DNA of 64,000 nucleotides from Planctomycetota bacterium (lineage in GTDB: Bacteria > Planctomycetota > UBA8108 > JACQVS01): positions 1-64,000 of the forward strand of contig JANQLS010000086.1 in the NCBI GenBank assembly GCA_028280485.1. Direction: 5' to 3'. Both the position numbers and the translations under genes were made by a program. Numbering within the stretch: the first letter of the stretch is position 1; every line of letters begins with the position of its first letter. Shown in pieces: positions 1 to 8,594 of the stretch. The notes below the pieces were generated by a model. The model saw nothing but the letters and a program-made list of their open reading frames with translations, ran no database searches and was not told the DNA's origin.

Positions 1-690
1 GACGAAAGCATCGGCACTATTCTAAGAGGACTTGATGCCGCAGGACTGCGTGACAGAACGCTAGTGCTTTTTACTTCCGACAATGGAGCGCATTCCGATG
101 TTTCGTCACAAAAGCCCCATCGTTCTGGGAAGGGCTCCTATTTCGAAGGCGGAATTCGCGAGCCCCTGGTAGTACGCTGGCCGGGCCGAGTTAAGCCTGG
201 TTCCACCTGTCATGTGCCCGTTAGCGGAATCGATTTCTTCCCGACGTTCCTGGAGGCGGCCTCCATCTCTGTTCCCAAAGATAAGATACTTGACGGTGTC
301 AGCCTTGTTCCGCTGTTGACACAGACCGGCACGATCAAGGACCGTGCGCTGTTCTGGCATTTTCCGGTTTACCTACAGGCCTATGCGGGCAAAGCTGATG
401 ACTCGCACGATCCGCTGTTTCGGACACGTCCGGGCGCGGCGATGCGGCACGGAAAATGGAAATTCCACGAATACTTTGAGGATGGCCGGCTTGAGCTCTA
501 CGATCTCGATTCGGATCCTGGTGAACGAAAAAACATCGCGAAGCAGTTTCCGGAAAAGACAAAGGAACTGCATCGTAGAATGAAGGCCTGGCGTTCCGAT
601 TTAAAAGCACCGGTACCCACGAAGCTGAATCCCAAATACGACCCGAACGCTAAAGCCGGTTCGAAGAAGAAAAACAGAGGAAACAAATGA
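1..690 (+). CDS. Sulfatase, C-terminal part (cut by window start)
   Basis: The frame is open from the first base, so this is the 3' part (about 229 codons) of a longer gene. The family hydrolyses sulfate esters, often on polysaccharides, and the parent protein is probably exported. Visible features are the FTSDNGAH stretch (the metal-binding DN of sulfatases), the GGIREPLVVRWPG segment, and a C-terminal block ending in a lysine-rich tail (GSKKKNRGNK). The catalytic C/S-x-P-S-R motif lies upstream of the window, so the sulfatase class cannot be judged. The stop codon overlaps the start of the next sulfatase by ATGA (687-690), which indicates translational coupling. Family assignment is firm; the substrate is unknown. 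Confidence 0.93.
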   Translation, partial: DESIGTILRGLDAAGLRDRTLVLFTSDNGAHSDVSSQKPHRSGKGSYFEGGIREPLVVRWPGRVKPGSTCHVPVSGIDFFPTFLEAASISVPKDKILDGVSLVPLLTQTGTIKDRALFWHFPVYLQAYAGKADDSHDPLFRTRPGAAMRHGKWKFHEYFEDGRLELYDLDSDPGERKNIAKQFPEKTKELHRRMKAWRSDLKAPVPTKLNPKYDPNAKAGSKKKNRGNK

Positions 691-2069
691 GAAGGAAGCA
701 TCTCATAGTCACGCTTTGTGGCCTGGCTGCACTTGCCGTTAACGTAGCGCGGGCTTCAGACCATCCAAACATCATCTACATTCTGGCTGACGACCTCGGC
801 TACGGTGACCTCGGTTGCTATGGTCAAAAAGAAATTTTGACTCCCAACATTGATAAACTTTGCTCCGAAGGCATGAAGTTTACCAATCATCACTCAGGAA
901 GCACCGTGTGCGCTCCCTCTCGTGCTGTCCTTCTGACGGGCAAGCATACCGGACATTGCACGGTTCGCGGAAACGGTAACAGTCAAAACCTTAAAGAAGG
1001 CTCCGAGGACGTTACAATTGCCAAGCTATTACAAACTGCTGGGTATCACACCGCTATGATTGGCAAAGCCGGGACGGGATGCAATGTCAGTCCGGGGCAA
1101 CCGAATCGAAAGGGGTTTGACTATTTCTATGGGTTCAACGGCCACCGTGCGGCTCACCATTACTTTCCGCCGGTTGTATATCGCAACGATAAAGAAGTTC
1201 ATTTCCCAAACAACAAAAAACACACCGGCGACACCTACGTTCATGATGAGTTTCTGAAAGAGATTCTTGGCTATCTCGACAAACATGGCAAAACCAAACA
1301 ACCGTTCTTCCTGCATTATGCCGCTCTAATTCCGCACGCGAGTCTGGTTGCACCCGAGGAGTGGGTGGCTAAATATCGCGGCAAGGTGAAAGAGGAGAAG
1401 CAAGGCAGATTCGGTAACTACGCAAAATGTAAAGAGCCGAAAGCTACCTTTGCGGGCATGGTGAGTCGGCTTGATTGGGAAGTCGGTGAAATCATGAAGA
1501 AGCTCAAGGAATTGGGGATTGCAGACAAAACGCTTGTCATCTTCACTTCCGACAATGGGCCGCACAGCGCTGGCGGAAATAAAGCGAAGTGGTTCAATTC
1601 CAACGGTGACTTGCGTGGTGAGAAACGCGATCTGTTTGAAGGCGGTGTTCGTGTTCCCATGATCGCTCACTGGCCCGGAAAAATTCAGGCGGGAAGTACA
1701 ACCGATCATCTCTCAGCGTTTTGGGACGTCATGCCGACCTTCTGCCAGTTGACTGGAGTCGAGGCTCCGTCAGATATTGACGGCATCAGCTTTCTGCCGA
1801 CCCTGATGGGCAAGGCAAAGCAACAGAAACAGCACCAGTATCTGTACTGGGAATTTTACGAACGAGGTGGCAAACGCGCCGCGCTCACTCACAAATGGAA
1901 AGCTGTGCAACTCAACATGAAGAAGGGGGGCGGCAAGATCATGCTGTTTGACGTGAGAGCAGATTCTAGCGAAATGCGTGACGTTGCCAAGAAACATCCT
2001 GACGTTGTTGCCAAGTTTAAAGTCATCTTTGATGCGGCGCACACCCCCTCGCCGATGATTCGGTGGTGA
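687..2069 (+). CDS. Secreted arylsulfatase-type sulfatase
   Basis: This 460-aa sulfatase starts with a Sec signal peptide (residues 1 to about 23, ending VARA). The N-terminal metal site is seen in LADDLGYGDLGCYG. The catalytic motif CAPSR is present; its Cys is the residue converted to formylglycine by a maturase. The second metal site is FTSDNGPH, followed by GGVRVPMIAHWPG. The usual GKWHLG segment reads GKAGTG here, so the Lys is kept but the Trp is lost. Start: ATG 687, with GAGGAAA just upstream and an ATGA overlap with the preceding sulfatase. The two sulfatases therefore form a co-translated pair, perhaps removing different sulfates from one glycan. Length is normal for the family. Substrate not predictable. 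Confidence 0.95.
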   Translation: MRRKHLIVTLCGLAALAVNVARASDHPNIIYILADDLGYGDLGCYGQKEILTPNIDKLCSEGMKFTNHHSGSTVCAPSRAVLLTGKHTGHCTVRGNGNSQNLKEGSEDVTIAKLLQTAGYHTAMIGKAGTGCNVSPGQPNRKGFDYFYGFNGHRAAHHYFPPVVYRNDKEVHFPNNKKHTGDTYVHDEFLKEILGYLDKHGKTKQPFFLHYAALIPHASLVAPEEWVAKYRGKVKEEKQGRFGNYAKCKEPKATFAGMVSRLDWEVGEIMKKLKELGIADKTLVIFTSDNGPHSAGGNKAKWFNSNGDLRGEKRDLFEGGVRVPMIAHWPGKIQAGSTTDHLSAFWDVMPTFCQLTGVEAPSDIDGISFLPTLMGKAKQQKQHQYLYWEFYERGGKRAALTHKWKAVQLNMKKGGGKIMLFDVRADSSEMRDVAKKHPDVVAKFKVIFDAAHTPSPMIRW

Positions 2070-2327
2070 ACCTCAGGAGCTCGCAATTGATCCAAATCGC
2101 GAGAGTTCGTTAAGAAATTTGGCGCTGTTGCATGAATCCTCTAAACGTCATCATCCTATTTTAATTCCACCTAAATATTTAGAAATGAGGGATTCCACAT
2201 TACTTCCTCAAAAGTGGAACCGGTCGTGTCTGAGCGGCACTTCATTCCTGGGCTGGGAGCCGCAAATTCGCGTCTCACAGAAGCGCACCTATCTATATGA
2301 CTAATACCGTCCGCACAGGAATAAGCA

Positions 2328-5300
2328 ATGAACTTAACAAAGTTGACATCGCGCCTCCCTCTATCCCAAAAGTTGATCCTGAATACTATTCTTTGGCCTG
2401 CAGGATTGATCATTTTCATATTCACTCTTCTTCTTGCCGCCGTCCCCGCTGCTGCTGAAGAAGATGTGGTCCTTCTTGACCGTGGGCATCAAGGATGGCG
2501 TTACTGGGATAAAGGCGAGCGACCACCAAAAGAATGGAACACGAAAGATTTTGACGATACCGCATGGAGCACCGGTGCGGCGCCGTTGGGCTACGGAGAG
2601 GATGATATCGCCACCACGATCAGTTTTGGTGAGCAAGAAAATAACAAACATCCGGTTGCCTTCTTTCGTTTCACCTTTCAAGTTGATGCTCCTGACGTCA
2701 ATCCCGTTTGGATCGGTGAGCTGCGTTGCGATGACGGTGCTGCAGTTTATCTCAACGGCAAGTCCATCTATCGTTACAACATGCCCGATGGTGATCTTAC
2801 TGAAGCGACCTTTGCCTCAGGTACGCTTTCCGGCCTTGCTGAATCTAGTTATCACGCGTTTTATGTTGAGGGTGGCTATCTTAAAGCTGGTGAAAATGTG
2901 TTGGCGATCAGTGTTCATCAAGCTAATGCTGGGAGTAGTGATCTCGTGATGGACTTTGCCCTCAAAGGAGGTCCGGAGGCCAGCAATCTCTTGGCCGGTC
3001 ACAGCATGCATGGTGAGGTCTTCAACGAAGGTGCACGGCAGAAGGCTTATCTCATAGAGGGTTGTGGCGACATCAACTTCCCCGCGACGACTGAGAACGA
3101 GCTCGTTCAAAAATTTATTAACCAGGGCCTGGGGCAGATGCACGGCTTCTGGTTCTACGAGTCGGAGCGCTCCTTCCGACAAGCTGCGGCCCTCGACCCG
3201 GATTGTGCGATCGCTTACTGGGGCATGGCGTACGCCAATGTCCCTGTAGTCGGTTTCTATCGAGGCAACGAGAAGCGCGCCAAGGGATTTATCAAAGAAG
3301 CGATGGCCCGTCGCGACAATGCGAGCAAGCGTGAGCAGATGTACATCGACGCCTTGAACACCTATTTGAACACCGACGCTAACAAGCGCAATGAACGAGG
3401 TGCGACTTATGTTCGTGCATTAGAGAAGATTCTTTACGAGTATCCTGATGATGTGGAATGTCGGTCGCTGATGGTGCTCCACATGTATACGAATCGTCGG
3501 CAAGTTAAGATCAACCACACGGCAATTGACGCGGTAATGCAGCAGGTGTTTGAGCGGTCGCCGATGCATCCGACCCATCACTATCGTATTCACCTCTGGG
3601 ATTATGAGCGACACCAAGTCGCCGTCGACTCGGCCGCGAAGTGCGGTCCATCTGCTCCGGGGATCGCCCACATGTGGCACATGGGCGGACATATCTTCTC
3701 GAAGCAGAGACGTTACAACGATGCGGCTTGGCTGCAGGAAGCATCGGCGCGTGTGGATCACGCTCATATGATACGGGATGGTGTACTGCCCGATCAGATT
3801 CACAACTTTGCCCATAACAATGAGTGGTTGGTTCGTAACTTGAACAACGTGGGTCGAGTGCGTGATGCCATCAGTTTGGCGGCGAATATGATCGAACTGC
3901 CGCGGCACCCCAGGTACAACACGACCAGGAGGCGTGGCAGCACCATGTACGGCCGGATCCACTTATTCGAGACACTGCGGCGTTTCGAAAAATGGCAAGC
4001 GTTGATCGAGTACTGCAACTCACCCTACCTCGAACCGACCGACAATAATAACGAAGCCGACAAGCGACTGCGATATCTGGCCATGGCTCATTTCCGCCTA
4101 GGGGACATCAAAAACGGCGACAAGGTATTGAATGAATTTACCGCGCGCTTGGACGAACAGAAAGCCAAACGCGACAAAGCCGTTGAAGAGGCGAAGACTA
4201 AGAAGATTGAGGAACTCAAGAAGAAGACCAACACTAAGAAAGAAGAACCCGAAAAACAGGATGTGACTCAGAAGAAAGATGAAGAAGTTGAGAAAAAAGA
4301 GGTCGTAGCCAAGAAGAAAGATCAGGCTGCACTGCTGCTCGGTAAGTGGCGAATGACGGAGATTCAGCAGGGTGGAAACTCCAGCACACCTCCAGCCGAA
4401 ATGATGCTCACTATTGAAAAGGATACGATGCTCCACGAGGGCCCGGGAAGATCGACGGAATTTAAGTACCATGTGGATGCGAAGAATCCCGGCCATCTCG
4501 ATATGGATAACAGCGGCCGCATGATCAAGATGCTTTACAAGATCGACGGTGACCAGTTGAAGTTGATCTCCAAGCCTCCCGGCGACGAACGTCCTATTAG
4601 CTTCGAAACGGACGGCGGCTACTCCATTCAGGTGCTGGAGCGAGTCGAAACGATGGAACAAAAAACAACAGATGAGAGCCAAACCTGCAAGGAAGTCGAA
4701 AAGGCGGGTCGTGAGGCGGGTAAGCCGTTTGGCCGGCGAATCCAGTATCTGGACCGCATAGTCACCTCGCTACAAGGGCACCGCGAGTGGGCGGAAGGCA
4801 ACTTCGAAAAAGCCTACGAACTTTTGAAGAAGGCGGGTCGTGAGGATCGGGGGCAGTTGGCTCGTGTTCAGTTTCTCGCGGGTAAGCAGGACGAAGCGAT
4901 TACCTCAGTTACTGAGTATTCGGAAGGTCGGAAAAACCAGGTGCAACCGTTGTCTATCCTTGTCGAGCTCTTGTGGAAAGCCGGTAAGAAAGAAGAGGCG
5001 AAAAAGCGTTTTGAGTCGTTGAGAACTGTGGCCGGTCATGCTGACCTGGGCGCGTCTCCCGTACTCGATCGGTTGACGGAAGCCGCAAAAGAGTTTGGTT
5101 ATCCGTCAGATTGGCGAAAGCCGAAACCGCTCGTGGAAAACATCGATAAACGCGTTCCACTCAGTTCACTTGGGCCATTCCGTTGGAGCCCTTCCGATGC
5201 CCCCGTTTGGACGTTGGCTGACGCGGACGGAAATCAGCGATCGATGAAGGAATTTCAGGATAGGCCAGTCGTTATGATTTTCTACCTTGGGTTCGGTTGC

Positions 5301-5693
5301 CTTCACTGCGTCGAACAATTGCAGGCTTTCGCGCCTGAATACGAGGCTTTTCGGGAAGCCGGTTTGGATGTGATTGCGATCAGCAGCGATAAGGCAGGTG
5401 GACTCGCCAAGTCGTTGAAGTACTTCGACAAAGAAAAGTTGCCGATTCCGCTTCTCAGCGATCCATCGCTGGAAGTATTCAAGCGCTACCGCTGCTTTGA
5501 CGACTTCGAGAACATGCCTCTGCACGGTACGTTTGTTATCAGCCCCGATGGAAAAATCCTTTGGCAGGATATCAGTTACGAGCCGTTCATGGATCCCAAG
5601 TTCGTGTTGAACGAAGGCAAGCGATTGCTCAAGCAACACAAAGCCCGCACCGATCGTACGACACCCGCCGAATCGCGCCGGGCAAGATTCTAA
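2328..5693 (+). CDS. Secreted TPR protein with CBM-like, TIGR03067-like and thioredoxin-like domains
   Basis: This 1121-aa multidomain protein has a hydrophobic export segment at about residues 26-44 (ending AAAEE). A jelly-roll, galactose-binding-like domain follows (about 48-215; GWRYWDKGE, WSTGAAPLGYG). Next is a long helical TPR-like region (about 235-600), then a Lys/Glu-rich coiled coil (about 610-665). A domain resembling TIGR03067, a lipocalin-like domain known mainly from planctomycetes, spans about 668-776 (LLGKWRMTEIQ). More TPR-like helices lead to a C-terminal AhpC/TSA-like thioredoxin fold (about 944-1105) with a CLHC pair in FYLGFGCLHCVEQL. The start has AGGAA six bases upstream of ATG. 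It may be an extracytoplasmic thiol-active protein with a protein-binding scaffold; domain calls are by motif, and the combined role is unknown. Confidence 0.8.
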   Translation: MNLTKLTSRLPLSQKLILNTILWPAGLIIFIFTLLLAAVPAAAEEDVVLLDRGHQGWRYWDKGERPPKEWNTKDFDDTAWSTGAAPLGYGEDDIATTISFGEQENNKHPVAFFRFTFQVDAPDVNPVWIGELRCDDGAAVYLNGKSIYRYNMPDGDLTEATFASGTLSGLAESSYHAFYVEGGYLKAGENVLAISVHQANAGSSDLVMDFALKGGPEASNLLAGHSMHGEVFNEGARQKAYLIEGCGDINFPATTENELVQKFINQGLGQMHGFWFYESERSFRQAAALDPDCAIAYWGMAYANVPVVGFYRGNEKRAKGFIKEAMARRDNASKREQMYIDALNTYLNTDANKRNERGATYVRALEKILYEYPDDVECRSLMVLHMYTNRRQVKINHTAIDAVMQQVFERSPMHPTHHYRIHLWDYERHQVAVDSAAKCGPSAPGIAHMWHMGGHIFSKQRRYNDAAWLQEASARVDHAHMIRDGVLPDQIHNFAHNNEWLVRNLNNVGRVRDAISLAANMIELPRHPRYNTTRRRGSTMYGRIHLFETLRRFEKWQALIEYCNSPYLEPTDNNNEADKRLRYLAMAHFRLGDIKNGDKVLNEFTARLDEQKAKRDKAVEEAKTKKIEELKKKTNTKKEEPEKQDVTQKKDEEVEKKEVVAKKKDQAALLLGKWRMTEIQQGGNSSTPPAEMMLTIEKDTMLHEGPGRSTEFKYHVDAKNPGHLDMDNSGRMIKMLYKIDGDQLKLISKPPGDERPISFETDGGYSIQVLERVETMEQKTTDESQTCKEVEKAGREAGKPFGRRIQYLDRIVTSLQGHREWAEGNFEKAYELLKKAGREDRGQLARVQFLAGKQDEAITSVTEYSEGRKNQVQPLSILVELLWKAGKKEEAKKRFESLRTVAGHADLGASPVLDRLTEAAKEFGYPSDWRKPKPLVENIDKRVPLSSLGPFRWSPSDAPVWTLADADGNQRSMKEFQDRPVVMIFYLGFGCLHCVEQLQAFAPEYEAFREAGLDVIAISSDKAGGLAKSLKYFDKEKLPIPLLSDPSLEVFKRYRCFDDFENMPLHGTFVISPDGKILWQDISYEPFMDPKFVLNEGKRLLKQHKARTDRTTPAESRRARF

Positions 5694-5917
5694 ACACTCA
5701 CGCAAAGGCACCTTTAAATGCGTCGCGGTGCATTTCAACATTAAGATGTCAATTTCCATTGGGATTCGGTGAGGAGACCATTATTTGCACTCGCTTATCT
5801 ACCGCGACACTCCATATTCTCGTTTTGCCTCTGTGATTCTATCGGGAACTTGATTACAGTGACAGGCACTAACCTTGATAGAGAAAAATCATGCCCACTC
5901 GCAGCTTGGATTGAAAT

Positions 5918-5952
5918 GGGCTTGTTCCCAAGCCCGGCTGCCCCCTTTTTTT
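5918..5952 (+). promoter_or_regulatory. Leader hairpin plus T-tract just before a ribosome-binding site
   Basis: GGGCTTG (5918-5924) and CAAGCCC (5929-5935) form a 7-bp stem with the loop TTCC. A run of seven T follows at 5946-5952, ten bases after the stem. AAGGA (5953-5957) and the ATG at 5966 come directly afterwards. A terminator or attenuator in the leader of the DUF1080 gene would fit. The gap between stem and T-tract is longer than usual for an intrinsic terminator, so this is tentative. Confidence 0.45.
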
Positions 5953-5965
5953 AAGGACTTTTAAC

Positions 5966-6799
5966 ATGCTTCGCAAGATTGCCCTAATCATTTCGCTTAC
6001 ACCCGCTTTGCTCTTTATCTGTCTGCCTCAGGAGTCACTCGCTCACGAAGGGATAGAGGGCGACATCTTCTATTTCTCAAAAGGAAAAATCCTCACCTTC
6101 GACTGCCCGTTTTGTCTGGCCGACTATAAGGAAGAACACGAGAACAAGCTCTCGAAGGCAGAGGTGAAAAACGGATGGAAGCTCCTATTCAATGGCAAAG
6201 ATCTCTCGGGCTTTCAGGCGCCGTCTCGAAAAAGCAAATGGAGCGTCAAAGATGGTGTGCTCATCGGCTCCGGTGGTTCAGGAGTAGTCGGTACCAAAGC
6301 GAAGTTCGATGATTTCGAGTTCGTGGCCGATATTCGCATTCGCAACACCAGCAAGCAAAGCGGCAAAACCGATAAGCAAGACGATAAAGCCGGTAAAGAC
6401 GCTAAGCGACGGGGTAATAGCGGTGTCTTCATCCGTTCGAAGTCACTCACCGCGCTTCGTGGCCTTTGGCCCGATGGCTTCGAGGTTCAAATTGACCACG
6501 GTGATCCCAACTTCTGGACCGGCGCGATTTGGAAAACCGCCAAGGCCAAGAAGATCGCAACGAAGGACGATGAGTGGTTTCAAATGAAGATCCAAGCGCA
6601 CGGCCCAGTTATCCGCGTCTGGGTAGCTGGTAAGCTTGTGACAGAGTACAAGGCCAAGAAGCCGAATGTGAGTGGCCCTATCTCCTTTCAAGTTCATCAC
6701 CCGACCGACATCGTGGAGTTCAAGAACGTTAAAGTGCGCCCTCTCGATGGGAAGTCGAAGAAGAAAGCCTCGGTCAAAGATAACCCTAAGAAAAAGTGA
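5966..6799 (+). CDS. Secreted DUF1080 (3-keto-disaccharide hydrolase-like) protein
   Basis: This 277-aa protein has a signal peptide (residues 1 to about 26, ending ESLAH). A short N-terminal extension carries a CPFC motif (about residues 49-52). The body is a concanavalin-A-like DUF1080 fold, recognised by GWKLLFNGKDLSGF, the WSVKDGVLIGSG stretch, GNSGVFIRS, FEVQIDH and the terminal FKNVKVRPLDG. Characterised members of the family act on 3-keto-glycosides; many others have no known activity. A Lys/Asp-rich insertion sits at about residues 131-150. AAGGA lies eight bases before the ATG. The CPFC extension is not part of the usual DUF1080 unit and could bind a metal or form a disulfide. The gene stands alone, downstream of the thioredoxin-like fusion. 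Confidence 0.9.
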   Translation: MLRKIALIISLTPALLFICLPQESLAHEGIEGDIFYFSKGKILTFDCPFCLADYKEEHENKLSKAEVKNGWKLLFNGKDLSGFQAPSRKSKWSVKDGVLIGSGGSGVVGTKAKFDDFEFVADIRIRNTSKQSGKTDKQDDKAGKDAKRRGNSGVFIRSKSLTALRGLWPDGFEVQIDHGDPNFWTGAIWKTAKAKKIATKDDEWFQMKIQAHGPVIRVWVAGKLVTEYKAKKPNVSGPISFQVHHPTDIVEFKNVKVRPLDGKSKKKASVKDNPKKK

Positions 6800-6893
6800 T
6801 CGACATTTTTTGAGGGAAGCAGACTTGGCCCTAGAGGCGCCCCGCGTTCATGAATAATGCTCAATGGTTTACCATGATAACTCCGCCCTGCTA

Positions 6894-6952
6894 ATTCTCT
6901 CTACCTCCTGAATCTCTTAGTGGAGCAAAGGAATTCAGGAGGTAGAGAGAAT
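6894..6952. repeat. Perfect 20-bp inverted repeat covering a Shine-Dalgarno and ATG
   Basis: The arms at 6894-6913 and 6933-6952 are exact reverse complements, with a 19-base loop. The right arm contains AGGAGGT (6937-6943), seven bases before an ATG at 6951, and the left arm contains the complementary ACCTCCT. As RNA the hairpin would hide both the ribosome-binding site and the first two bases of the start codon. No T-tract follows. It lies between the DUF1080 gene and a decayed TetR gene, so a factor-dependent terminator is an alternative reading. Confidence 0.7.
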
Positions 6953-7151
6953 GAATAGTCAGAATAATCTTCATAGAGTATTGCGCTCCCGTTGCGAAGA
7001 ATTACTCGTACTCATTGTTGTTGAGCACATTTATTCAATCAGTCAAAAGTTTCTCCATGGTTTGCTGAAAGAGCTTGTAGAAGTCGACCTGCATTCCTTG
7101 AAACTCTTCGTTTTGAAGAACCTCTGCGACTTCCGGAGAAGGGTGAGTTAA
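6951..7151 (+). CDS. Doubtful 66-codon ORF behind the occluded ribosome-binding site
   Basis: The ORF opens with ATG seven bases after a consensus AGGAGGT that is locked inside the 20-bp hairpin. The peptide starts MNSQNNLHRV and has a short hydrophobic stretch (about residues 17-30: ELLVLIVVEHIYSI). From 7035 onward it runs antisense to the C-terminal end of the decayed TetR gene, which argues that this frame is only a shadow there. It is listed because the initiation signal is unusually good, not because the protein is recognised. It resembles no family I know. Confidence 0.15.
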   Translation: MNSQNNLHRVLRSRCEELLVLIVVEHIYSISQKFLHGLLKELVEVDLHSLKLFVLKNLCDFRRRVS

Positions 7152-7440
7152 GGGCCAGAGACCGGCAACTATGGATTGGTGTTGGTATAAAAATAACATT
7201 CCGGTTGTCAGGGTCATTTCAGGGATGACTTCGATGAGGGCAGTTACATACTTCTTTAAATAGTTTTGTAGTTCAGATTTGAAGCTATGAATAAATTTGC
7301 GAAGACCTCTTCTTTTGTTTTGAAGTAGGAATAGAGGCTCGCCTATGAAATCTCCGAATCCCAATGCTGATGATTTGGATAAAGCGAAGAGGTTGGTTGC
7401 AATCAGCCGAGAAATAGTAGGGCTGAACTCTGCTCGTGAA
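7035..7440 (-). pseudogene. Decayed TetR-family regulator (frameshifted)
   Basis: Read on the minus strand, three pieces of a TetR-type repressor occur in order but in different frames. The first is an N-terminal helix-like piece (SRLIATNLFAL ... GFGDFI, about 7440-7340). The second, in another frame, is the end of the helix-turn-helix (ASLYSYFKTKEEVFANLF, about 7335-7280), the most diagnostic part. The third is a C-terminal ligand-domain-like piece (KKYVTALIEVIPEM to EKLLTD, about 7265-7035) with a normal-looking stop. Residues expected between the first two pieces, including most of the recognition helix, are missing. The longest open frame (7035-7364) crosses these boundaries and mistranslates the HTH. 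No target gene for the former repressor is evident nearby. Confidence 0.6.
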
Positions 7441-7750
7441 AATTAAGTAAAAGTTTTACCGTTCAACTTGGGGTAGGTTCGTGCTCCCGGCTATTTCTCA
7501 GCAGGAGTTGGAAGAATTTGAATCATCTACGAGACAATCAAAAAGTTTAAAAATTCATGAAACTCCGTTGATCACCAAGGATTCGGCTCGTCAGTTCAGG
7601 ATGATTCACTCATTCGCCTTTAACGCATATTTTCTCGTGAATTTAGGCCGTACCATCCTGATGACTTGCTAGGACTATAAATTGGGTGATACTCTACTTG
7701 TATTGAATTGGGCCTTTTTTCGGCTTATTTAGTAGCATCCGATCTCTTCC
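7441..7750. other. Non-coding stretch before the ECF sigma gene
   Basis: About 310 bases separate the TetR remnant from the sigma factor gene. A 63-codon plus-strand frame (7481-7672) has no recognisable similarity and no good ribosome-binding site. The promoter of the sigma gene should lie here, but I cannot assign -35/-10 elements with confidence. Confidence 0.5.
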
Positions 7751-8380
7751 ATGAATCCAGAATCTCTTCAAGACCTCATCAGTCGGGCTCAAAATGGCGA
7801 AGAACAAGCCATGAATGAGTTTTTGGAGCTGATTCGACCATATTTTGAAAGAGTAGCTCGGGGTTTTGTGGATCCTAGCCGCGCCAGTCGAAGTGTATCT
7901 GATCTTGTTCAAGAAGCTGAAATCGAGGTCTGGAATCACCTCAATAATTTCAAAGGGAGTGAGGATGAAGATGAGACTCAGGCCATGTTCCGTGCTTGGG
8001 TCAGAAAGATCATCCATCGGCTGGCGATCGGAACGGCTCGGAGGAGGAACACCCAAAAGCGAGGAGAAGGGAAAAAGGTTTACTCGCTTGATCTTCTTCG
8101 GGGAAAAGCTGAAACCTCAGATGCTCGACGGTTAGATCCTGCTATAAGCCAGACCAGTGCCAGTGCAAAGTTCTTTTCTCGTGAATGCGAGGCCGAGGTT
8201 CGAGAGGCCATCAATAAGCTCCCAGATCCTAGCGATCGAGGTATCCTTCTCTCCATTTTCTTTGAGGGCCGAAGTCTTCGAGAGACTGCGAACAAATTCG
8301 GTATGAATTACAGCAAGGCTAGAGATCGTTATTTGCGATGTGTTTCCGTTTTAAAAAAAGACCTGAAGCATTTGGGTTGA
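7751..8380 (+). CDS. ECF-type RNA polymerase sigma factor
   Basis: This 209-aa sigma-70 family protein would direct RNA polymerase to a dedicated promoter set. Region 2 is seen at about residues 10-95 (FLELIRPYFERVARGF, VSDLVQEAEIEVWNHLNNF, FRAWVRKIIHRLAIGTARRRN). Region 4 is at about residues 150-205 (INKLPDPSDRGILLSIFFEGRSLRETANKF, YSKARDRYLRCV), with the helix-turn-helix. No anti-sigma gene lies beside it. The next gene downstream, 234 bases away on the same strand, is the giant dockerin-bearing surface protein, followed by a Ser/Thr kinase. In planctomycetes, ECF factors are sometimes linked to such kinases, so regulation by phosphorylation is conceivable but not shown. No strong Shine-Dalgarno precedes the ATG. 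Confidence 0.9.
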   Translation: MNPESLQDLISRAQNGEEQAMNEFLELIRPYFERVARGFVDPSRASRSVSDLVQEAEIEVWNHLNNFKGSEDEDETQAMFRAWVRKIIHRLAIGTARRRNTQKRGEGKKVYSLDLLRGKAETSDARRLDPAISQTSASAKFFSRECEAEVREAINKLPDPSDRGILLSIFFEGRSLRETANKFGMNYSKARDRYLRCVSVLKKDLKHLG

Positions 8381-8552
8381 TGAGGCCGCTTGAAATATCA
8401 GTTGTGATTCTGTTGCTCAAGATCGGATTTATTGGGTTTTTAGTTGTGTTATAAAGTGACCTAAAGTATCACCCTGCACCCTTTTGATATCGCAGGCCTC
8501 CCCTTTATCCCCAATATTTAAAAATTATCCAATCACCCGCTGATGAATCGCT

Positions 8553-8594
8553 ATTTCTATAAATAGGTCCTTTTACGGTGCTGTTTATAGAAAT
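8553..8594 (+). promoter_or_regulatory. Leader hairpin upstream of the giant surface-protein gene
   Basis: Bases 8553-8566 pair with 8581-8594 over 14 positions (one G-U), leaving a 14-base loop. The stem ends eight bases before the strong AGGAGGG ribosome-binding site (8603-8609) of the 2478-aa protein. It could modulate translation or mRNA stability. No T-tract follows, so it is not a typical terminator. Confidence 0.5.

Noticed and set aside
2121-2132. GGCGCTGTTGCA resembling the terminal repeat of IS6-type elements
   Set aside because: Only one short match; no inverted partner, no transposase and no target duplication nearby.
4098-4682. 194-codon minus-strand frame rich in Leu/Phe, resembling a membrane protein
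   Set aside because: It is the antisense of the Lys/Glu coiled-coil region, whose codons read backwards give Leu/Phe.
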